Assembly: GCF_002127535.1 (NCBI RefSeq)
Contig: NZ_MUBJ01000004.1
Span: 1 to 58,823, forward strand
Direction of reading: 5' to 3'
Length of the DNA stretch: 58,823 nt
Source of the DNA: Xenorhabdus vietnamensis
Lineage (GTDB): Bacteria > Pseudomonadota > Gammaproteobacteria > Enterobacterales > Enterobacteriaceae
This document shows positions 29,901 to 40,900 of this stretch, piece after piece; the first letter of the stretch is position 1, and each line of letters starts with the position of its first letter. Position numbers and translations under genes: made by a program. The notes under the pieces were generated by a model, which was given only the letters and a program-made list of their open reading frames with translations, searched no databases and was not told the origin of the DNA.

Positions 29901-31904
29901 ATACACGATGATAGCTTGAACTGTGCGCTGGGTTATGATCCTTTAGGGCAACAAGTGTCCCAACTCACTCAAAATACACAAACACAAGAGAGTTTACAGA
30001 CCATATTGGGTTACGATGACTTTGGGCGAGAAATCAGCAGGGAGATACTGAATAATCAGGGAAGTAGTATCAAACTCTCACAATCATGGCGTGAAAATGG
30101 TCAATTGGCGACAAGAGAAACCTCTCAGGACGGAAACGCTGTTCGTACAGAAAACTGGGAGTATGATATTTGTGGCCGAATGACCCGCTATCAGGCCAGC
30201 GGGCAGTACCTCTCTGATAGTTACGGTATGCCGATTGCTGAACAAACGTATAGCTACGATGCTTTGAATAATGTGTCGCAAGTTGTCACAACACAGCCTG
30301 ATGATTCAAAAGATATCGCAAGTTATTGGTATGAAAATACTGATGACCCAACCCAGCTAACGAGAGTCACACATTCCCACCCAGGCTATCCGTCTGAAAT
30401 TGCCTTATCTTATGACGCTAATGGCCGTATGCTCAAAGATGAGGCCGGACGCACACTGACTTATGATGCTTTAGGGCGGCTGACTCGTGTTCAGCAGGAT
30501 GATACTGGCTGTGAATATGGTTACGATGCGTTCAACCGCATGGTGACACAAAATATTAATCAGAATAATCTGCATGAACTGTATTATCGCGGCACTGAAT
30601 TAGTTAACGAAGTGCAGGTTGAGCAAAATGAAACATCTCGTCTGGTTAAGCTGGATCAACAGTGTCTTGGCGTTGCCGCGAATGATGAGTTAACACTGTT
30701 GAATGGTGATCAACACAACAGCCTGTTATGGTCCCAACCAACAGGACAAGGTGGAGAACTGCACGGCTGGACACCTTATGGTGAAGGAAGCAGCGCATCG
30801 TTACCTGTCGGATTTAATGGTCAACGTGCTGACCCTGTCAGTGGCATGTATCACTTAGGTAATGGTTACCGTACTTATAATCCGGTTTTAAGGCGCTTTA
30901 ACAGCCCGGATAGTTTCAGCCCATTCGGTGCGGGAGGGATTAACCCATATGCCTATTGTCTGAATGACCCCATTAATCGCCTTGATCCAACAGGTCATAT
31001 CAGCAGTCAGGCAATTGCCGGGATCGCGATGGGTGTTATTGGCTTATTGGCGACGATATTCACTGCCGGTGCTGCCATTGCGGCTGCCGGTGGCGTGATG
31101 GCGGCTGTCGCGGCGGCGAGTACAACCTCTCTTGTCACCGGCTCAGTAGCGGCAGTTTCCGATGTCACGGCAATTGTCAGTGGTGCATTAGAGGATGCCA
31201 GCCCGGAAGCCTCTTCTGCATTAGGCTGGGTATCGATGGCGACCGGTTTCGTCGGATTAACCACTGATCTGGCAAAAAGTGCCGGTAAGTTCGCCAAGAA
31301 TACGAAAAATGCCATTCAGGAAGCACGGGGTCGGTTATATCGGATCCAGCAGGAAGGGTTATCGGGACGCGGAGCCCCCGCAGCAGCCAAAGCCTGGAAA
31401 GCCGAAGATGCAATGACTTTCTATCGGGCAGATGACAGAAGCCCTGACCAAATCCGCCAAGCAGGCGGTTTTTATCCAAGAAGCGCAGATTCAGCAGACA
31501 CAATCAAAGATAGATTCAAAACAAATTTCAGCCAAGATGGCGGGACACTATCTCAAAATCATGTGAGATCACCAAACCCTGATTTTGTTTCATTTGGTAC
31601 AGATCTTGAATCAGGTGGATATGCGGGAACACGTAACTACCTTTATAAAGTAGAAATTCCGGGAATGAAAGAAATGCCGATTACGCCGGGGGTGATGGGA
31701 ACAGCAACGGTGGGGAGGATTATGCCAGTAAGTGCCCCCAAATTACTGCTGACAGGGGATAATGTGGCTTCTTCACAATTTATTGCAATGATGCCGAAGA
31801 GAACATCTGAAGCAACATTCGCAACCCCGGTTCCATCAGACTATATTACGGGTTATCGTGCCAGAGGGGCAGAAGGGTCACAATTTTTAGACTTCAAGAT
31901 TTGA
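26937..31904 (+). CDS. RHS/YD-repeat protein with C-terminal cholera-toxin-like ADP-ribosyltransferase
   Basis: A 1655-residue RHS-family polymorphic toxin. The N-terminal segment (FLSASEGGVDPRTGLYNLSLPL) and a long YD-repeat region (about 560-1280, e.g. YEYDVLGRIISRTYNPDSS) would form the RHS cocoon. The core domain ends in PYAYCLNDPINRLDPTG at about 1335-1353, the autoproteolysis boundary in TcC/RHS proteins. A hydrophobic Ala/Gly-rich linker (about 1356-1450) and a variable C-terminal toxin (about 1490-1655) follow. The toxin resembles the A1 chain of cholera and E. coli heat-labile toxins: YRADDRSPDQIRQAGGFYPR (Arg1497), FVSFGTD (Ser1552) and RTSEATF (Glu1625) with a following YITGYR, the R-S-E arrangement. 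No signal peptide, and no immunity gene adjacent. Related to Photorhabdus TccC effectors, but longer, so I do not give it that name. Confidence 0.85.
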   Translation: MNNSFNTQAFNFLSASEGGVDPRTGLYNLSLPLMKVTANNLLGPELKLSLNYSPLENMNQGLGIGFTLGQTIFNSSTNQLQLSTGENYKIVPGTTDARDKKIDNFQFSFTNGENESAGYDIQYKNGTYEHLSLIGGNFYAADLIQSPIGRKITLNWSYTGQFIQLFTVKDELRTLCSFNYDNSVILTLWPETPDSYQLEFVLLGSEQLTEVLLHDNDSPLSWQFGYEYVGPGGSINAITSVKYPTGKEEKVVYNSTEGMQFPDNSGLAPLPYVIEFTQLPGGGQPANIKNYEYTTTNYLGYAGDFGHWSADSDYTYTTLTDYIYGSTEYFLDEQGKPAISIQRSYNNYHLLINERHERQACVTENTTDYYAEKGVFFDDQPKQFLLPKQSSIIYIDADQNQRTEITTTEFDEYGNLTLKITPDGTRTEVSWYKAEGEEGCPPEPNNFVRFMKSSATVSMQIPGIPTPPIQETRYTYATIGDSSFIVQISEAFYSDNKRLHQNTTEYQSQLNSQEFGRITGTNNIIYSESSDSYQSSQHIDSQVSEDVLAQTSTLTGYDNIQTSFSRNYCAKKGLLLNEKNVQQVETHYEYDVLGRIISRTYNPDSSYENKTRWQYEFSNQSLLTTEIDAKGNAIRHHFDGLGNLIQQQKMEVNEGKWFEIKNYQFNSLGEINTGTGYDWPDDAQPKNSHSVTAENQYDGWSSLAVTQYSDGTTNHQINHPVDMQSIVYKTGQSNSENSESGHVTITYDVNHRPLTLSRTTVSGTEDGQRHFVYDGLGRLYQEINEVGAVVTRIYDDYHRVIKQIQPDNTEVNITYAPYLTGNYISAISVKGKNAQSEIKTWDLGTQQFDSLGRLTERVSGGRLYQYHYEGGATKPAQVITPAGEQLEYTYIPELNNVVNQFTANGITQQFTYDRITGLCVSADVSGGQRTVNHWNGAGKLSAEQFYNQTETLKETAYQWTLMGQLINFTDISQKTTYYTRNSVGQITQIHDDSLNCALGYDPLGQQVSQLTQNTQTQESLQTILGYDDFGREISREILNNQGSSIKLSQSWRENGQLATRETSQDGNAVRTENWEYDICGRMTRYQASGQYLSDSYGMPIAEQTYSYDALNNVSQVVTTQPDDSKDIASYWYENTDDPTQLTRVTHSHPGYPSEIALSYDANGRMLKDEAGRTLTYDALGRLTRVQQDDTGCEYGYDAFNRMVTQNINQNNLHELYYRGTELVNEVQVEQNETSRLVKLDQQCLGVAANDELTLLNGDQHNSLLWSQPTGQGGELHGWTPYGEGSSASLPVGFNGQRADPVSGMYHLGNGYRTYNPVLRRFNSPDSFSPFGAGGINPYAYCLNDPINRLDPTGHISSQAIAGIAMGVIGLLATIFTAGAAIAAAGGVMAAVAAASTTSLVTGSVAAVSDVTAIVSGALEDASPEASSALGWVSMATGFVGLTTDLAKSAGKFAKNTKNAIQEARGRLYRIQQEGLSGRGAPAAAKAWKAEDAMTFYRADDRSPDQIRQAGGFYPRSADSADTIKDRFKTNFSQDGGTLSQNHVRSPNPDFVSFGTDLESGGYAGTRNYLYKVEIPGMKEMPITPGVMGTATVGRIMPVSAPKLLLTGDNVASSQFIAMMPKRTSEATFATPVPSDYITGYRARGAEGSQFLDFKI

Positions 31905-31925
31905 TATCTGGCGGATTTGACTAAT

Positions 31926-31953
31926 AAGAGCACCCGTATAAACGGGTGCTCTT
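31926..31953. terminator. bidirectional terminator between RHS gene and paxC
   Basis: Perfect 12-bp stem AAGAGCACCCGT / ACGGGTGCTCTT with ATAA loop, 20 bp after the RHS stop and just after (minus strand) the paxC stop. GC-rich stem with TTAAATATCTT on the plus side. Confidence 0.75.
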
Positions 31954-31960
31954 AAATATC

Positions 31961-34900
31961 TTAAGCGTCTTTTTTGCTTGTTATTTCATTAAGCAATGCT
32001 TTACCAACAAATTGAATATCAGGTTGTTGCATAATGGAGAGATGAGTACCCTTGATATCAATAATGGTTAACTGTGCTTGTGGAATGACCTTATGCCAGC
32101 CGAGACTGACACTATTTGCAGTGTCAGTTTCTTGTTCTGTTGCCCTGAATAGGGTGATGTTAACGTTGGCAGGGCATACCGATGGGACATGATAATTAGC
32201 CGCAACCGAGATATTGTGATACAGGAGCAGGTGCTGTCTGACATTTTCAGGAGTAATACCATTTGGCAGCAAATTGTTCTCTTGCGCCAATATTAATAAT
32301 GCCTTGAAATCACGTTTAAGCACCAGTTCATCGATTGCCTTTTGCAGGTTATCAGGGAGGTTTTCTGGTATGTTTTCCACGAAAAGGATTGTTTCATCAA
32401 AAACAAATCCAGCCTCTTTATCCGCCTGTGTGAAGGTATCTTCGTAGCTGGCATGGGAGTCAAGAAGCCCAACAAAACGCACGGCTTCACCTTCCGCAAT
32501 CATTTGGCAGGCCATTTCATAGGCGATAGACCCCCCAACAGACCAACCAGCGAAGCAGTAAGGCCCCTGAATCTGTGCCTGACGGATGCATTCAACATAT
32601 CCTTTAGCTCTGTCTTTCAAGTTGATTGGGGTATCTTCTTCCTCTGGTACAATATTGGCGACAAGTCCATAAATTGGTATTTCTTTGTCATTAATATGAG
32701 GGGCAAGATCGTAAGCATAATCAATGTTTCCCCCGACAGGATGAACCAAGAACAGTGCAGGTTTGGCGCTGTCTTTATGATTACCTTTGTGATCCTTTTT
32801 ACGATTGTCTTTGCGATTATCTTTGCGAATAGTCACTAAATTCGTCTGTTGGGTAAGGGTGTTATCTGACTGAATAAACGCGACGAATTCACTAATGGTT
32901 GGATATGCAAGAAAATCCCGCATTGCAACATCGATATCCAAGACTTGGCGCAAGCGTGCAACAATTTGTAAGGTTAACAGTGAGTGACCACCCAACTCGA
33001 AGAAATGATCATGGCGTCCGACCCGTCCTATACTGAGGCACTCTTGCCATACTTTGGCCACAGTATTCTCCATTTCTCCTATCGGAGCCTCATATCCTTG
33101 CGTAATGATGGCGGATTCATCCGGTGCAGGCAAAGCTTTACGATCCAGTTTACCGTTGGCGGACAGCGGGAAGGCATCCAATATCACAAACGCACTGGGG
33201 AGCATGTTTTCCATCAGGCGTGTGCTCAGGTACTCACGCAGTTGGGAAGGGGTGAGAGTGACGTCTGATTGCGGGATAACATAGGCCACCAGACGCTTGT
33301 CACCACTCTCTCCTTCCCGGGCGATAACGACCGCATCACTGACATTTTCGCAGGTCGCCAATTGCGCTTCGATTTCACCCAATTCAACGCGGAATCCACG
33401 GATCTTAACCTGAAAATCATTACGTCCCAGATACTCAATCATGCCATTTGGCAACCAGCGTCCCAGATCACCTGTTTTGTACATGCGCGCATCTGGTTGC
33501 CTGCTGAATGGATCAGAAACAAATTTTTCTGCCGTCAAATCGGGACGGTTTAAATAACCACGGGCAACGCCGGCTCCACCAATATGAATTTCTCCACCCA
33601 CACCAAGAGGAACCGGTTGTCCGAGTGTATCCAGAATATAAATGCGGGTATTGGGTAATGGGCGGCCAATCGGAATATTATCGGTGATATCCCAGGACTG
33701 CTTGTTATCCGGTGTTGATGCTTTATCCAGCGTTAATGTTGTGACGATAACCGTCGTTTCCGTCGGGCCATAGGAGTTAATCCAACGGCAAGACTGTGTT
33801 TCCGGCATAGATTGCCAGCTCAACAAATGGCGTAACTCAGCTTTTTCACCGCCGACGATAACTGTGTGCAGATATTGGCCGAAACCACTGCGTTCCATCA
33901 TCATCTCTTGTACCCATTGATGCCAGAAAGCCGTCGGCATATCCATGATGGTGATTTTCTGCTCATTCAATAGATCGACAAATTCTTCATCCGGCACGCG
34001 GATATGAGCAGGACGCAGAACCAACGTTGCACCGGAGGCAAGGGTCGGGAATATATCCGATACTGAGGTATCAAATGCCACGGTTGCAAATTGCAGGATG
34101 CGATCACCCGGTTGAGGCTCGCTGGTCTTGCGCTGGGCATGAATAAAGTTCACCACATTGCGGTGTTCCAGCATGACGCCTTTCGGTTGTCCGGTTGAGC
34201 CAGAAGTATAGATGATATAAGCCAGATGATGTGGCTGGAGTCCTGTTTGGCTGGCATCAGGGTTGTGTACTGGCTGTTTTGCCACGCTATCACGATGAAT
34301 TTCCTCATCCAACAACCAGACATTCACACCCTGTATCGGTAAGCGTGCCTGTAAATGTTGCTGGGTCAACAGTAACACGGGTTTGCTGTCCGATAACTGA
34401 TAGGCCAGACGATCGACAGGATATTCTGGATCGAGTGGAACATAACCTGCACCCGCTTTGAGAATACCGTACATGCCAATGATCATGTCCAGACTGCGGT
34501 CAGCACAGATAGCGATGCGATCATCCGGACGCACACCCGCAGCAATCAGTTGGTGTGCCAATTGGTTGGCATGGCGGTTCAGTTCCGCATAACTCAGTTG
34601 CGTATCATCAAACACCAGTGCAGTGGCATCCGGTGTACGTTCTGCCTGTTGTTCGAACAGTTGATGGATCAACATATCCTGCTGATAATCCATCTCAGTC
34701 TCGTTAAAATCCTCCAATAATTGGCGACGTTCTGCCAGTGGCAGGATGTCGATTGATTGGATTGGTTGTTCAGGGGCATGTTGCAGTGCAGCCACAATAC
34801 CTTTCAGGGCAGCATTGACATAAGCATTGATGCGTACAGGATCAACTTTCTGGCTGCATTGCGCCGTGAGTTCGAATCCGTCATCAAAATCATCTACGTC

Positions 34901-37900
34901 CAGTGATAACGGATAATTACTACGCTCCTCACTTTCCAATTCCTGAATACCTTCCCAGGCTGGTGAATCTGATTGCTCTTCATCACGTGGGCTATGACGG
35001 AAATTAAGCAAGCTGTTAAACAGTGGCAATGATGCCTGAACGCTACTGCAACGCTGAGCAATCGCCAGCGGTGTCTGTTCATGATCCAGCAACTCGCTCA
35101 GGCGTTGATAAGTTTCCTGTATCGCCTGCTCAACTGTGCGCCCTTGTAATTGAATACGGACTGGCAGGGTATTGATAAACATACCAAGCACTTGAGAAGC
35201 ACCCATGCCACCCTGTAACCGGCCCAGCAGAACCGTACCAAACACCACATCATCACGACCACAGCATTGTGCCAATACTTGTGCCCAAGCCACATGGAAC
35301 AGAACCGCTGAACTGATGCCTTGCTGGCGGGCGCAATCACGGATCTGCTGTGCCAGTTCGTCATCCAGCGTGAAAATATTTTCCACTATTTTATCGTGTT
35401 CATCGTATTCATCGCGGTTATTCCCCTGTACATCAAGCAATGCGAACGGCAGGGTCGGCTCTTCCACATCGCCCAGTAACTGCTGGAAATAGGCTTTATG
35501 TACTTCAATCGGAACTTTACGAATTTGGGCAATAAAATTGCGGTAAGGCAGGGGAGCCGGCAGGCTATCTTCTTCACCCAAGATCAATGTTTGCACTTCG
35601 CTGAAAATGATTTCCAGCGACAGATGGTCACAAACCAGATGGTGATGCAGCAGGCCCAGCCACCACAGACCAGATTCAGGATCTTTGGCAATGTGAGCTG
35701 CCAACAGTGGCGCTTTGGTAATATCCAACCGTATTGAATCAGGATCAGTCAGGCGCTGTAACTGCGTTTCGGCACTTTCTCCGGCTGATAATGTGACTTC
35801 AATAATCGGCAGTGGTGCATGGCGATGGACAACTTGCACGGGTGCAGGCAGTTCTTGCCAGTGGAAAGCGCTGCGCTGAATATCATGGCGATTAATGACC
35901 TGTTGGAGCGCCTGCAAGAAACTATCCAATCGCGTGCGGCTGTCAAAGTTCATCAGAATGTTTTCGAGATAGGTATCGCCTTTTTCTTCCAGTAAATGGT
36001 GGTAAAGAATACCTTCCTGCAATGGCCCAAGTGGATAAATATCCTGAATATTGGCGACGCCGCCCGGTACACGGGCAACAATTTGGTCAATTTGTGTCTG
36101 AGTTAATTCCACCAGAGGCAGCATATCCGGGGTAATGTTCTGACTGTCTTCGTGGATCAGGTTAGGTGGAATAGCCAGTGGATCAGCATCTTGATCACTA
36201 TCCTGATTCAAGCGGGCGCTCATGGCAGCCAGTGTTGGCGCAGAGAAGACCGCGCTGACATCAATCGATAGCCCTTGCTGACGCAACTGTTCAATCAGGC
36301 TGACAACCAGCAATGAATGGCCGCCCAGTTCAAAGAAATTATCATGGCGTCCGACCTGTTCTAATTCCAAAATAGATTGCCAGACTGCTGCCAGTTTCTG
36401 TTCTGTTTCTCCTTGCGGTGCTTCGTACCCACGGCTGACGGTGGCTGAGCGATCTGGCGCAGGCAGTGCCTTGCGATCTAACTTACCGTTGGCAGACAGC
36501 GGGAAGGCATCCAGCATAACAAACGCACTGGGTAGCATGTATTCCATCAGGCTGGAACTGAGTTGTTCGCGTAAATCTGCCGGTTTCAGAGTGATGCCGG
36601 TTTGTGGGATCACATAAGCGATTAAACGTTTGTCACCGGTTTTTTCCTCACGGGCAATGACTACAACATCTTTAACGCCTTCACAAGCAGCCAGTTGCGC
36701 TTCGATTTCGCCCAACTCAATGCGGAAGCCGCGTATTTTGACCTGAAAATCATTGCGTCCCAGATATTCGATATTACCATCAGGCAGCCAGCGTCCCAGA
36801 TCGCCGCTTTTATACAAGCGGGCATCGGCTTTTTTGCTGAATGGGTCAGGTACAAAACGCTCTGCCGTCAGATCCGGACGATTCAAATAACCGCGGGCAA
36901 CACCGTTACCTCCAATATGAATTTCTCCGCTGACGCCAATGGGGGCAAGTTGCCCTGATTTATCCAGAATATAGATTTGAGTATTGGCGTGTGGATGACC
37001 AATCGGAATGGTGTCGGTGATGGGGTAGGTATTATCACTTAAAATCAGATTCGTGGCCGTAACGGTGGTTTCAGTCGGGCCATAAGAGTTGATCCAACGG
37101 CAGCGCTGTGTTTCTGGCAGAGATTGCCAACTTACTAAATGACGAGATTCTGCTTTCTCACCGCCAACAATGACCGTATTCAGGTAAGGGCTAAAACCCA
37201 TGCGATCGGCTTTCATTTCCTGTATCCATTGATGCCAGAAAGCAGTCGGCACATCTATGATGGTGATCTTATGCAGGTTTAGAAAGTCGATAAACTCTGC
37301 ATTTGGTACACGGATATGTGCAGGGCGCAGGACTAAAGTCGCTCCCGAAGCCAGTGTCGGGAAAATATCAGACACTGAAGTATCAAACGCAACGGTTGCA
37401 AATTGCAGGATGTGCTCGCCTAATTTAGGTTCGCTTATCTGGTGCTGGGCATGGATAAAGCTCGCCACATTGCGGTGTTCCAGCATCACGCCTTTAGGCA
37501 TTCCAGTAGAGCCGGAAGTATAGATGATATAGGCCAGATGATGCGGTTCAAGTCCCAATTGGTGAGTATCCGGATTATGGACTGGCTGTTTTGCCACGTT
37601 ATTCTGATGGGTTTCATCATCCATCAACCAGATGGGTAAGTCGTGTGTTGGCAAGAGTCCTTGCAAATGTTGCTGGGTGAGCAATAAAGCAGGTTTGCTG
37701 TCCGATAGCTGGTAGGTCAGGCGTTCGACGGGATATTCCGGATCGAGCGGAACGTAACCAGCACCCGCTTTAAGAATACCGTACATGCCAATGATCATGT
37801 CCAGACTGCGGTCGACACAAATTGCCACGCGATCATCGGGACGCACGCCGGACGCAATTAGCTGATGGGCCAGTTGGTTGGCCTGCTGGTTCAGTTCGGC

Positions 37901-40900
37901 ATAACTCAATTGGTTTTCACCAAAGATCAGCGCAATGGCATCAGGCGTTCGTTCCACTTGCTGTTCAAATAATTGGTGAATTAAGGCATCTTGCGGATAA
38001 TCGACGGCGGTATTGTTAAATGTTTCCAGCAATTGGGTACGTTCAGTCAGTGACAAAATGTCGATTGACTCAATGGCCCGTTCTGGTGCCTGCCGCAGTG
38101 CGGCGACAAGACCTTCCAGAACTGTATTCATGTAGGCATTGATACGGGCCGGATTAATTTGCTGGCTGCATTGTGCGGTAAGCGAGAATCCATCGTCAAA
38201 ATCATCCACATCCAGCGACAATGGATAGTTACTGCGTTCTTCGCTCTCTAGTTCGTCAACACCTTCCCAGGCGGTTGAGGCCGTTTGTTCATCATCACGT
38301 GGGCTATGGCGGAAGTTCAGCAGGCTGTTAAACAGCGGTAATGGTGCCTGAATACCACTGCAACGTTGGGCGACGGCCAGAGGTGCCTGTTCATGTTCCA
38401 GCAATGCACTTAACTGCTGATAAGTTTCCTGTACTGCCTGTTTAACGGTACGTGCCTGTAATTTAACGCGGATAGGTAAGGTATTGATAAACATACCGAG
38501 CACTTCGGATGCGCCAACTCCACCTTGCAGTCGTCCCAACAAAACTGTGCCAAATACGACATCGTCTCGTCCACTGCATCGCGCCAGTACTTGTGCCCAT
38601 GCAACATGGAAAAGTGCGGCAGAACTCATACCCAGTTGACGGGCGCAATTACGGAGATTGTGGGCGAGTTTGCTGTCCAAAGTGAAGACGTTTTCCACTA
38701 TCTCATTGAGGTTGCTACCTTGTACATCAAGTAATCCAAACGGTAAGGTAGGCTCTTCCACATCTCCCAATAATGCACGGAAATAATTTTGGTGAACTTC
38801 CAGCGGCACATTGCGGATCTGCGCGATAAAGTTCCGGTAAGGCAATGGCGTTGGTAGATTCTCGCTTTCTCCCAAAAGCAGGGCTTGTATTTCACCGAAT
38901 ATCATATCCAGTGATATGTGATCACAAACTAAATGATGATACTGCAAGGAAAGCAGCCACTTATCGCAGGATGGTTCTTTAGCAATCTGAGCTGACAATA
39001 ATGGTGCTTTGGTAATATCCATCCGTATTGAACGGGGATCGGTAAGGCGACGCAACTGTGCTTCCGGAGTTTCTGTTGTGGATTCGTCTGTCGATTCTGC
39101 CGATAAAGTCAGTTCGGTAATAGGCAGTGGAGCATGACGGGAGACAACCTGCACGGGTTTGAGAAGTTCTTTCCAATAAACAGCACTGCGCAGGATATCG
39201 TGTCGGTCGATAACTTGCTGGAGTGCCTGTAAGAAACTATCCAACCGTGTCCGGCTGTCGAAAATCATCAAATGGTTGTCCAGATAGAGGTCACCTTCAG
39301 TTTCCAGCAAATGGTGGAATAAAATACCTTCCTGCAATGGCCCTAATGGATAAATATCCTGAACGTTGGAAACACCGCCCGTGACATGGGAAACGATTTG
39401 GTCAATCTGGTTTTGGGTCAATTCCACCAGTGGCAGCATGTCTGGCGTAATGACAGAACTGTCTTCTTTGATCAGATTAGGTGGTACTTCCTGTATGGTG
39501 GTAGCCTGGTCACTATTATGATGAATGAGTGCGCTCATTGCGGCCAGTGTCGGTGCAGAAAATACCGCGCTGACATCAAGGGACAGACCGTGTGGGCGGA
39601 GTTGCTCAATCAGATTGACCACCAACAATGAATGCCCGCCCAGTTCAAAGAAATTGTCCTGACGTCCGATTTGTTCCAAATTCAGCAGAGATTGCCAGAT
39701 TTCTGCCAGTATTTGCTCGGTTTCTCCTTGTGGTGCTTCGTACTCGCGGCTGACGATAGCAGAATGATCAGGCGCCGGCAGCGCTTTGCGATCCAGCTTG
39801 CCGTTGGCGGACATCGGGAAAGCATCCAAAATAACAAACGCACTGGGCAGCATATGATCCATCAATCGGCTGCTCAGTTGCTTACGTAATTCAGCAGGGC
39901 TGAGTGTAACCCCCGTCTGTGGAATCAGATAAGCGACCAGCCGCTTGTCACCCAGGCCTTCTTCACGGGCAATCACCACGACGTCGCTGACGCCTTCGCA
40001 GGCAGCCAATTGCGTCTCAATTTCTCCCAGCTCAATGCGGAAACCGCGTATCTTGACCTGAAAATCGTTGCGTCCCAGATATTCAATCATGCCATTGGGC
40101 AGCCAGCGCCCCAGATCGCCGGTTTTGTACATACGGGCGCCTGCGTGTTCGCTGAATGGATCAACAACAAATTTCTCTGCCGTCAAATCAGATCGTTCCA
40201 GATAACCCCGGGCAACACCTGCGCCACCAATATGGATCTCGCCACTGACCCCGACAGGAACGGGCTGACCGTGAGTATCCAGAATATAAATTCGGGTATT
40301 GGGCAGCGGGTAACCAATCGGGATGATGCCTTCGAAATGCAAGGGATTTTTGTTGTCCAGTTCCAGTGTCGTGGCAATCACGGTGGCTTCCGTCGGGCCA
40401 TAGGAGTTAATCCAGCGGCAGGATTGGGTTTCCGGACTGGACAGCCAATTCATTAAATGCCGGTATTCTGCTTTCTCACCACCCACAATAATGGTGTGCA
40501 GGTAAGGGCTGAAACCACTGCGGCCGGCCATCATCTCCTGTACCCAGTGATGCCAGAAGGCGGTCGGCATATCCATGATGGTGATCTTCTGCTCGCGCAA
40601 GAAGGTGACAAATGTCATATCCGGAATTCTGACATGCGGCGGACGCAGAACTAGCGTGGCGCCAGATGCAAGGGTCGGGAAAATATCAGACACTGAGGTG
40701 TCAAATGCCACGGTTGCAAATTGCAGGATGCGATCACCCAATTCAGGCTCGCTGGTCTGGTGCTGGGCATGGATAAAGTTCACCACATTGCGGTGTTCCA
40801 GCATCACGCCTTTAGGCATTCCGGTAGAGCCGGAAGTATAGATAATATAGGCCAGATGATGCGGTTCAAGACCCAATTGGCTGGCATCCGGATTATGCTC

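Noticed and set aside
26937-31904. Calling the RHS gene tccC
   Set aside because: It has the RHS core and an ADP-ribosyltransferase tail, but it is much longer than typical TccC (about 900-1000 residues), has a different N-terminus, and no tcdA or tcdB partner is in the window.
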